NCBI RefSeq assembly: GCF_015668515.1
Contig: NZ_JADPFO010000006.1
Coordinates: 1-64,000, forward strand
Reading direction: 5' to 3'
DNA length: 64,000 bases
Source: Paraclostridium tenue
GTDB taxonomy: Bacteria > Bacillota > Clostridia > Peptostreptococcales > Peptostreptococcaceae
In this document: positions 26,795 to 33,440 of the stretch, one piece after another
How positions within the stretch are numbered: position 1 is the stretch's first letter
How the letters are laid out: every line of letters starts with the position of its first letter
Made by a program: the position numbers and the translations under genes
Notes under the pieces: generated by a model
Databases searched by the model: none
What the model was told of the DNA's origin: nothing
What the model saw: only the letters and a program-made list of their open reading frames with translations

Positions 26795-27958
26795 CTATAT
26801 TAAATTATCATTTTTTAATAACTTAAGTAAAGTTGGTTCTAAGTTAAATTCATTTATAATATTATTAACTTCTTTAAGAGATTTTTCTCTTTTATCTTTA
26901 GATATATTGCCTTTAGAAGCTCTAATTAATATATTCTTAGGAGAGTGGGCTATATCTATAAATTCAAGTAATTGAGTTTTATATCCTATAGCTTCTAATA
27001 AATTTCCTCTAACTGCATCAGTCATAAGAGCTGAAACTCTTTCCTTTATAATCCCATATTTAGTAATTAATGAGAATTCTGAACTTCTTATTTGATCATT
27101 AAACTCATGTTGGCAGCAAGGTACAGAAAAAATCATTTTAGCATTCCATTTAATAGCATTATAAAGCGCATAATCAGTTGCGGTATCACATGCGTGTAAT
27201 GTTATAACCATATCTACTTTATCAGTATATTTGTATCCATTTATATCTCCAAGCTCAAAAGTTAAATTCTCATACTTATATTTTTTAGCTATCTCATTAC
27301 ATTTTTTAATAACATCTGCTTTCAAATCTAGACCTATCATTTTAACATCTATTTTCTTTATTTCAACAAAGTAATAATATAGTACAAATGTTAAGTAAGA
27401 TTTACCACAACCAAAATCTAATATAGTAAGTTCCTTATAATCATTTTTCTTTATTTCATCATCTATGATTTCTATAAATCTATTTATTTGCTTATATTTA
27501 TCATACTTAGAGTTTACAACCTTACCTTCTTTAGTAAATACACCTAAATCTATTAAAGGTTGTATTAGCATACCTTCTTTTAGTATGTAATTTTTTTCTC
27601 TATTATGACTTTTATTAACTACATTTTTATTGTCACTTTTTTTCTTTCCTAAAAATATCTTACCTTTTTTAGATATTTTTAAATCATAAGTATTAGTTTC
27701 AGACCAAGCACCTACTTGTTTATACTTTCCATTTATAAATTCTAACATCTTTTCATTTAACATATTTTTTTCTATGTTTTCATGAAAAACTTGTTTATCT
27801 GTATATTTTTCTATTTGATAATATTCTTTATTATTTTTTTCTTTTAATTGAATATTGATTTTATTATATTCAACATCTTTATTTAGTTTATTACTTATAA
27901 CTACTTTAACAATATTATCATTAGTTATTTCATTAATACTTTTCTTTAGTTCTTCCAT
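26795..27958 (-). CDS. SAM-dependent methyltransferase (Methyltransf_32 type)
   Basis: The product is about 387 residues. The first 130 residues are a variable domain. The rest is a class I methyltransferase fold, with SAM-binding ILDFGCGKSYLT, acidic loop GLDLKAD, ELGDING, and TLHACDTATD followed by SVPCCQHE. That last Cys-Cys-Gln-His pattern is typical of the Methyltransf_32 group, whose members are suspected RNA or protein methylases. The ATG at 27958 is chosen because AAGGTG lies seven bases upstream; a further in-frame ATG at 27976 has no ribosome site. Target unknown. Confidence 0.8.
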   Translation of the reverse strand: MEELKKSINEITNDNIVKVVISNKLNKDVEYNKINIQLKEKNNKEYYQIEKYTDKQVFHENIEKNMLNEKMLEFINGKYKQVGAWSETNTYDLKISKKGKIFLGKKKSDNKNVVNKSHNREKNYILKEGMLIQPLIDLGVFTKEGKVVNSKYDKYKQINRFIEIIDDEIKKNDYKELTILDFGCGKSYLTFVLYYYFVEIKKIDVKMIGLDLKADVIKKCNEIAKKYKYENLTFELGDINGYKYTDKVDMVITLHACDTATDYALYNAIKWNAKMIFSVPCCQHEFNDQIRSSEFSLITKYGIIKERVSALMTDAVRGNLLEAIGYKTQLLEFIDIAHSPKNILIRASKGNISKDKREKSLKEVNNIINEFNLEPTLLKLLKNDNLI

Positions 27959-28109
27959 ATTGTCACACCTTATCATTTCTTTTTTAAGTTTATATATAGC
28001 TATTACTATTATATATTACTATTCTTATAAGTTAAACAATTTTATATATATTTAATATTGCCAAATATATTAAGTGGTATTAGCTTGCTTTGTGTATTAT
28101 TTTTATAAA

Positions 28110-28147
28110 TAAATAGAGTATCAAAACTAGCTTGATACTCTATTTTC
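28110..28147 (-). terminator. Terminator of the adhesin gene
   Basis: AAATAGAGTATCAA and TTGATACTCTATTT pair around AACTAGC. The minus-strand tail is T/A-rich. Confidence 0.8.
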
Positions 28148-28178
28148 TTACTATTAATAAGTGTTAATTTAATATTAT

Positions 28179-30953
28179 TTACTTTCTTTTTCTTCTAATA
28201 GTATTTACTGCTAATCCTATTGATGAAGCTGCAAATAATCCTATGTATGGTAGCATACTACTGTCTGATGTTTTAGGATTTTTAGAATTATTTGTTTCAT
28301 CTGAATTAATTTTATCACTTGATGCATTTTGATTAGTGTTTTCAATCTTCTCTGGTTTACTTAACACCTTTGAATCATCTTTGTCAGGCTTTTCTGTATT
28401 ATCTAATTCACCTGGATCTTTCGGGTCATCTTGACTAGGTTTTTCAACCTTATCTGGTTCACTTGGATAAGTAAGTTTATCTAGTTTTGGTTTTTCATTT
28501 TCATCAGTTGATTTATAGATTTCTTCATTAGCTGCAGTTTTTTCTATTACTTGATTATTTTTAGCTATTTCAAATGGATACATCTTGTTATCTATTGCAT
28601 ATCCTTCTGGTGCTTTTGTTTCTTGGTAATAGTAATTTCCATATGCTAAATTATTAAATACTACTTTACCATCTTTACCTGTTACTGCCTTTGTTACTTC
28701 TTTTTTAGTTGAATCAAATATTGTAAATTCTGTTCCTTCTAATACTTTCTTAGCATCCTTTGAATCTACCTTCGTTATTTCTATACTTCCAACTATCTTA
28801 TCATTAGCTGAGCTTTTTTCTATCACTTGATTATTTTTAACTATTTCAAATGGATACATCTTGTTATCTATTGTGTATCCTTCTGGTGCTTTTGTTTCTT
28901 GGTAATAGTAATTTCCATATGCTAAATTTTTGAATACTACTTTACCATCTTTACCTGTTACTGCCTTTGCTACTTCTTTTTTATTTGAATCAAATATTGT
29001 AAATTCTGTTCCTGCTAATACTTTCTTAGCATCCTTTGAATCTACTTTCGTTATTTCTATACTTCCTTTTATCTTTGTATCTACTACTTTTACTGTATTA
29101 GTTTTTTCTGCTTCAACTACTATATTCTGATTTTTAGCTAAATTGTATCCTTCTGGAGCTTTAACTTCAACTACTTGATAATCACCTTGCTTAACATTAT
29201 CAAATATTACTATCCCTTGAGAATTTGTAGTTTTTGTATCTACTACTTTTCCATTTTGCACTAAGTTAAATGTTGCACCTTCTAAAACTTTTCCATCTTC
29301 ATTAGTTTTGTTTATTACAACTTTTCCTGGCATTGCCATAAGTTCATCCTCTGCAACAACTTTAACTATTTTACTATTTTCTGTAACCTTAAATGCTATA
29401 GTTGTACTATCAAGTTTATAACCTTTAGGTGCTACCTTTTCAACTAATTTATAATTGCCATAAGGTAGCTCTAACTCTACAGGACTATTTGATGAAGTAG
29501 TTATATCTTTAACAGTTTGTCCATAAATATCCTTTACTAGATTACCATTTGAATCAGTAAGTGAGTAAACTGCACCTGATAACATTTTTTGAGTCTTGTC
29601 ACCTTTTTCAATTTTTATTATTTCAACTTTTGGACTCTTTATAGTTACAACTTCATCAGTTGGATTTCCATTTACATAAGCAGTATTTGAAACTGCTTCT
29701 CCTGTTCCAACTTCTTTCATATTAGCTTGAATAGTAATATATGCATCGTCTCCTGGATTTATATCCGACTTATCATTAACTGCATTTAATTCTTTTGTTT
29801 GATCATTATACGTAACCGTAAACTGACCTGTTTGATCTATTTTAATATCAGTCAGCCTCGAATCTAATTTATCTTTTACATGCATTGTATTCTTTAAAAA
29901 GTGTCCTGCTGAATCAAATGCTATTTTATATTCTATGTTTTGATCCTTTTCATCATTAGTTATATTAGTTTTATTTACAGTTTTATAGACATTTATAGCC
30001 CCTGCTCCTGCTGCTAACTTAACTGTAGCACTAGAATCATTATTTTTCCCATTATATGTTAATTTTGCTTTATTTACATATCTAATGTCTTTTGGAGGAT
30101 TTGGTAATATCAAAGTATTGTAATTAACTGAATAGCTATCATTATATATATCACCAAGATCTATTTTTAGAGAATCTTTTTCAGCTGTAAGTTTTCCAGA
30201 CTTTAAAAGCTCATTAGTTACATCCCTATCCACTCCACTTTCATAGTCATGCTGAATTATACTTATACTATTTTTATCTAAAACCATTCCCTCTGGAATT
30301 TGGTCCTCAAAGTAAGCATCCCCCATTTGTCCATTTTGATCTCTATTTATTTCTACATAGTATCTAACTGGTTTATTTATATCTGTTATAAGCCCTTCTC
30401 CCTTAGAATCTAGTGGTAAATATGAACCTTTATACATAAGTGGATTTGATCCTCCACCTGTTGATTCTTCTCTACCTTCACCTGTTAATGTAACAGTTTC
30501 TGTATCTCCATTAGTGTTTATAACAATAGGGTATTCTCCATCTTTAATATTTTTATCACCAACCATTGTTACACTTAAATATCCCTCTAATGCATTTTTT
30601 ATATTATCATTAAATATCAACTTTAATACTCCAGTATTAGGGTTATATTCTTGCCCTGAAAAATGCTTGTCTGAACATACTGGGTTAACATCTCTAAAGA
30701 TCTTAGGCAGTGTTATAGTAATGCTATCTCCTGGCGTAATTTTGCTTGGATCTTTAATTTTATAATCAATTCTGAAAGTTTTAATCATACCTTCTCTTAC
30801 AGTATAATCATCAAATGTTGCACTTGTTATTTCAACTGAAGGACTATTAGATACATCTTCAGCATATACCATTATCCCTGATGAAATAAGATTTAAAATC
30901 ATACTAAACACAAATACTAAACTTAATATTACCTTATTCTTTCCCTGTCTCAA
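28179..30953 (-). CDS. Sortase-anchored collagen-binding/SpaA-domain adhesin
   Basis: The product is a surface protein of about 924 residues. A signal peptide (hydrophobic core LSLVFVFSMILNLISSGIMV, then YAED) leads into a collagen-binding-type adhesion region (to about 440) and four SpaA/Cna-B prealbumin-like domains (about 445-835), the last two nearly identical. A Pro/Lys/Asp-rich wall spacer follows, then sorting signal NPKTS, a membrane helix and tail RRKRK. NPKTS deviates from (S/P/N)PxTG at the last position. The TTG at 30953 is taken as start because AGAGGTG lies just upstream; an in-frame TTG at 30974 lacks a ribosome site. Three c-di-GMP-II riboswitches precede it, so adhesion should rise with c-di-GMP, as for C. 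difficile CD2831 and CD3246. Confidence 0.9.
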   Translation of the reverse strand: MRQGKNKVILSLVFVFSMILNLISSGIMVYAEDVSNSPSVEITSATFDDYTVREGMIKTFRIDYKIKDPSKITPGDSITITLPKIFRDVNPVCSDKHFSGQEYNPNTGVLKLIFNDNIKNALEGYLSVTMVGDKNIKDGEYPIVINTNGDTETVTLTGEGREESTGGGSNPLMYKGSYLPLDSKGEGLITDINKPVRYYVEINRDQNGQMGDAYFEDQIPEGMVLDKNSISIIQHDYESGVDRDVTNELLKSGKLTAEKDSLKIDLGDIYNDSYSVNYNTLILPNPPKDIRYVNKAKLTYNGKNNDSSATVKLAAGAGAINVYKTVNKTNITNDEKDQNIEYKIAFDSAGHFLKNTMHVKDKLDSRLTDIKIDQTGQFTVTYNDQTKELNAVNDKSDINPGDDAYITIQANMKEVGTGEAVSNTAYVNGNPTDEVVTIKSPKVEIIKIEKGDKTQKMLSGAVYSLTDSNGNLVKDIYGQTVKDITTSSNSPVELELPYGNYKLVEKVAPKGYKLDSTTIAFKVTENSKIVKVVAEDELMAMPGKVVINKTNEDGKVLEGATFNLVQNGKVVDTKTTNSQGIVIFDNVKQGDYQVVEVKAPEGYNLAKNQNIVVEAEKTNTVKVVDTKIKGSIEITKVDSKDAKKVLAGTEFTIFDSNKKEVAKAVTGKDGKVVFKNLAYGNYYYQETKAPEGYTIDNKMYPFEIVKNNQVIEKSSANDKIVGSIEITKVDSKDAKKVLEGTEFTIFDSTKKEVTKAVTGKDGKVVFNNLAYGNYYYQETKAPEGYAIDNKMYPFEIAKNNQVIEKTAANEEIYKSTDENEKPKLDKLTYPSEPDKVEKPSQDDPKDPGELDNTEKPDKDDSKVLSKPEKIENTNQNASSDKINSDETNNSKNPKTSDSSMLPYIGLFAASSIGLAVNTIRRKRK
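28531..29094 (-). repeat. Two near-identical SpaA-domain repeats in the adhesin gene
   Basis: Two units of roughly 280 bp encode successive domains beginning GSIEITKVDSKDAKKVL and containing NLAYGNYYYQETKAPEGY. They differ at only a handful of residues, so they come from a recent duplication or ongoing conversion. Confidence 0.85.
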
Positions 30954-30976
30954 ATGATCACCTCTTTTTTTCAATA

Positions 30977-31011
30977 AAAAAAGCTATACTTACATGTTTG
31001 TAAATATAGCC
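30977..31011 (-). terminator. Riboswitch terminator 3 (adjacent to the adhesin gene)
   Basis: GCTATA-TT-TACA pairs with TGTA-AG-TATAGC, followed by seven T. The 5' arm overlaps the 3' side of aptamer copy C, so aptamer folding and termination exclude each other. Confidence 0.9.
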
Positions 31012-31073
31012 GGTTGCATCACTAACTCCATATATCCCAGATGCCCATATACAGAATATACTTCTTCGTTTCT
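31008..31073 (-). ncRNA. c-di-GMP-II riboswitch aptamer, copy C (3'-most)
   Basis: On the minus strand the conserved class-II set is present in order: GAAAC-GAAG, GGGCATCTG, GGAGTTAGTGA, TGCAACCGGC. It matches the layout of the class-II aptamers of C. acetobutylicum and C. difficile. It differs from copies A and B at one base before GGGCA (A instead of G) and in its terminator loop. Confidence 0.92.
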
Positions 31074-31093
31074 TGTTTATTAAATTTTAGAAC

Positions 31094-31128
31094 AAAAAAG
31101 GCTATACCTACAGTTTGTAAATATAGCC
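31094..31128 (-). terminator. Riboswitch terminator 2
   Basis: GGCTATA-TT-TACA pairs with TGTA-GG-TATAGCC, then a T6 tail. The 5' arm is shared with the 3' end of aptamer copy B. Confidence 0.9.
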
Positions 31129-31190
31129 GGTTGCATCACTAACTCCATATATCCCAGATGCCCACATACAGAATATACTTCTTCGTTTCT
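31125..31190 (-). ncRNA. c-di-GMP-II riboswitch aptamer, copy B (middle)
   Basis: The conserved elements are identical to those of copy A. It lies exactly 117 bp from both neighbours. It has its own terminator immediately 3'. Confidence 0.92.
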
Positions 31191-31210
31191 TGTTTATTAA
31201 ATTTTAGAAC

Positions 31211-31249
31211 AAAAAAGGCTATACCTACAGTTTGTAAATATAGCCGGTT
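31211..31249 (-). terminator. Riboswitch terminator 1
   Basis: Same stem as terminator 2 with a T6 tail. The 5' arm overlaps the 3' end of aptamer copy A. Confidence 0.9.
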
Positions 31250-31307
31250 GCATCACTAACTCCATATATCCCAGATGCCCACATACAGAATATACTTCTT
31301 CGTTTCT
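31242..31307 (-). ncRNA. c-di-GMP-II riboswitch aptamer, copy A (5'-most)
   Basis: This is the first aptamer to be transcribed, starting about 20 bases after the predicted transcription start. Conserved GAAAC-GAAG, GGGCA, GAGTTAGT and TGCAACCG are all present. Copy A has T where B and C have C just before GAAAC, in the presumed P1 arm, so P1 stability may differ between copies. Confidence 0.92.
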
Positions 31308-31331
31308 TATTTATTAAGTTTTTACCAAATT

Positions 31332-31360
31332 AGTTTATCAAATTTCGACACCATTTTCAA
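31332..31360 (-). promoter_or_regulatory. Promoter of the riboswitch-adhesin transcript
   Basis: On the minus strand TTGAAA (31360-31355), 17-base spacer, TAAACT (31337-31332) with an extended TG one base before the -10. It reads straight into aptamer copy A. A small hairpin TATTCTT/AAGAATA at 31361-31377 lies between it and the helicase stop. Confidence 0.65.
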
Positions 31361-31388
31361 TATTCTTTTTAAGAATATAATTATAAAT

Positions 31389-32846
31389 CTAACAATTAGA
31401 ATTATCTCTTCTTACTTTAACTAATTTTTTCTTTATACTTATTTCCTTATATTTTTTTAAAAACATTTCACCTTTATGATTTAATAAGTCAACATAAGAG
31501 CATAAGTCACAAACTTCTATAACACCTATATCTTCATTATTTATACCTTCAATATTACTAAAAGTCCCAACAATATCTAAAACTCTAATTTTCTTCTTTT
31601 TTCCTGCATTTAAATATATTCTAGTTACCTCACTATGAACTTTTTTATCTTTCTTTTTTATCCTTTTATTATTTAATAATATACTTGAAGCTTTCTCGAA
31701 CTTAATTTTTCCTTTTTTTATATCTTCACTACTTAATTCATTAATAGTATTTATTTCATGGCCAATATATTTTATTATCTCAGCTATATATTTTTCGTCT
31801 TTTTCATTAGCCATGGTTATAGCTTTTCCATATTTATCTGTTCTTCCTGTTCTTCCTATTCTATGTATATAATTTTCTTTATCCATAGGAACATCATAAT
31901 TTATAACTAAAGATACATCATCTATATGTATTCCTCTACTTGCTACATCTGTACTAATTAAAATATTATATTTACCTTCTTTAAAGTCCTTGATTACAAA
32001 TATACGCTTTTCTTGAGACATATCTCCATGGAGTTGTTCAACTAAAAACTTATCTTTTTTCATCTTGTTGTATAATTTAGTTACTCTATCTTTAGTATTT
32101 AAAAACACTATGGTAGTTTTTGGATTATAATAATATATTAGATCTTTTAAGGTATTATATTTTTCATCTTCTTTTAAAGAAACTAAATTTTCTTCTATTT
32201 GTCTTTTGTCTAGATTTTCATCATTTTCAATTTCTATCATACTAGGATTTATCATATATTTATTATATATATAAGATATATCTTTATCTATAGTTGCTGA
32301 AAATAAGCCTATAACAGTCTCTTTAGGTATATTATTAAATATAAACTCCATATCTTCTATAAATCCTTTGTTAAGCATTTTATCAGCTTCATCTATTATA
32401 AAATAATTTATATTGTCTAAGTTTATACTACCTCTATTTATATGATCTATTACTCTTCCAGGTGTAGCAACTACTACATGAACTCTTTGTTTTAATTCAT
32501 TTATTTGATCTTTTATAGGTTGTTTTCCAAATATTGCACTACACCTAATTTTTTTTAATCTTCCTATATTAGATATTTCTTCTTTTACTTGTATAGCTAA
32601 TTCTCTTGTTGGTACAACTATTAATGCTTGTAGATTACTGTTGTTAACATCTATTTTTTCACATATCGGTATTCCAAAACTTGCAGTTTTCCCACTACCA
32701 GTTTTTGATTTAACAACTATATTTTCTTTATTTAAAAGTCTTGGAATTGATTCACATTGAACTTTAGATGGAGTATTATACTCAAGATTATAAAGGGCTT
32801 TTATTATATCTTTATCTAAATCAAAATTTTTAAAATTATTAATCAT
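31389..32846 (-). CDS. dbpA: DEAD-box RNA helicase, DbpA-like
   Basis: The product is about 485 residues. The N-terminal RecA lobe has the Q motif, AxxGxGKT as SKTGSGKTA, PTRELA, TPGR, DEAD and SAT. The second lobe has STDVASRGIH and HRIGRTGR. The C-terminal roughly 75 residues (RIYLNAGKKKKIRVLDIVG and on) form a DbpA RNA-binding domain, which in other bacteria recognises hairpin 92 of 23S rRNA in ribosome assembly. Start is taken at the ATG at 32846 with AAGGTGG eight bases upstream; a GTG at 32855 overlaps the ribosome site. Confidence 0.92.
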   Translation of the reverse strand: MINNFKNFDLDKDIIKALYNLEYNTPSKVQCESIPRLLNKENIVVKSKTGSGKTASFGIPICEKIDVNNSNLQALIVVPTRELAIQVKEEISNIGRLKKIRCSAIFGKQPIKDQINELKQRVHVVVATPGRVIDHINRGSINLDNINYFIIDEADKMLNKGFIEDMEFIFNNIPKETVIGLFSATIDKDISYIYNKYMINPSMIEIENDENLDKRQIEENLVSLKEDEKYNTLKDLIYYYNPKTTIVFLNTKDRVTKLYNKMKKDKFLVEQLHGDMSQEKRIFVIKDFKEGKYNILISTDVASRGIHIDDVSLVINYDVPMDKENYIHRIGRTGRTDKYGKAITMANEKDEKYIAEIIKYIGHEINTINELSSEDIKKGKIKFEKASSILLNNKRIKKKDKKVHSEVTRIYLNAGKKKKIRVLDIVGTFSNIEGINNEDIGVIEVCDLCSYVDLLNHKGEMFLKKYKEISIKKKLVKVRRDNSNC

Positions 32847-33064
32847 TACTACCACCTTACTTATCTAAATTAAAATTTTTATAGCTATTTATTATATCAT
32901 ATCTTTAAAGTAATACATCTTTTTTAATATATTAATCTTATTGTCTCTTAAATATTTAATTTCATAATATTATATATTCATAAAAAATACCTTAGCTTAA
33001 TAAAATTTAATATAAGCTATTATTTTATATTTTAAATTTTATTATTTAAAGGAGAATTAAAATT

Positions 33065-33394
33065 ATGTTTGAAATGATAAAACATCCTTATAACAACAAA
33101 TCTATAGCTAGATTGGACTTAAATAATATTGTCCACAATCACTTATATCACAATTGTCCGATTGGAAAAGTATCTGCAAATCTTGTTTATGATAACTATA
33201 ATAATGTAGTTGGAAAAGTTGATGAAAATGGACTTATATATTCTAATCTAGATTCAAATCCTATAGGAAAAGTTCTAGATAATGGATTTGTATATAAAAA
33301 CAACAATTTAGTTGGAAAAATTAAATGTACTAAATCCTCATCTCCATACTTAGCTGGAGCTTCATATTTATTGTTAATACATGAAAATAGATAA
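33065..33394 (+). CDS. Small repeat protein, beta-flower-like
   Basis: The 109-residue product contains four or five imperfect repeats of about 18-20 residues with core [IV]-G-K-[VI] and N-G-[LF]-[IV]-Y (IGKVSANLVYD, VGKVDENGLIYS, IGKVLDNGFVYK, VGKIK). The pattern resembles five-fold beta-flower proteins, which are small toroidal structures of unknown role. No signal peptide. A hydrophobic segment near the end (YLAGASYLLLI) could pack against a membrane or partner. GGAGAATTAAAATT precedes the ATG. Monocistronic and divergent from the helicase. Confidence 0.7.
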   Translation: MFEMIKHPYNNKSIARLDLNNIVHNHLYHNCPIGKVSANLVYDNYNNVVGKVDENGLIYSNLDSNPIGKVLDNGFVYKNNNLVGKIKCTKSSSPYLAGASYLLLIHENR

Positions 33395-33395
33395 T

Positions 33396-33430
33396 AAAAA
33401 GATGACTAATACAAACTAGTCATCTTTTTT
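33396..33430. terminator. Bidirectional terminator
   Basis: AAAAAGATGACTA pairs with TAGTCATCTTTTTT around ATACAAAC. It serves the small repeat protein and the convergent phosphodiesterase gene. Confidence 0.88.
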
Positions 33431-33440
33431 ATTATTAAAT

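Larger units (their letters stand above)
30978..31317 (-). repeat. Three-copy 117-bp tandem repeat carrying riboswitch plus terminator
   Basis: The period is exactly 117 bp and identity is near-complete, including the spacer after each terminator (AAATTTTAGAACAAAAAA on the plus strand between copies). The unit of duplication is the full aptamer-terminator expression platform. Confidence 0.93.
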
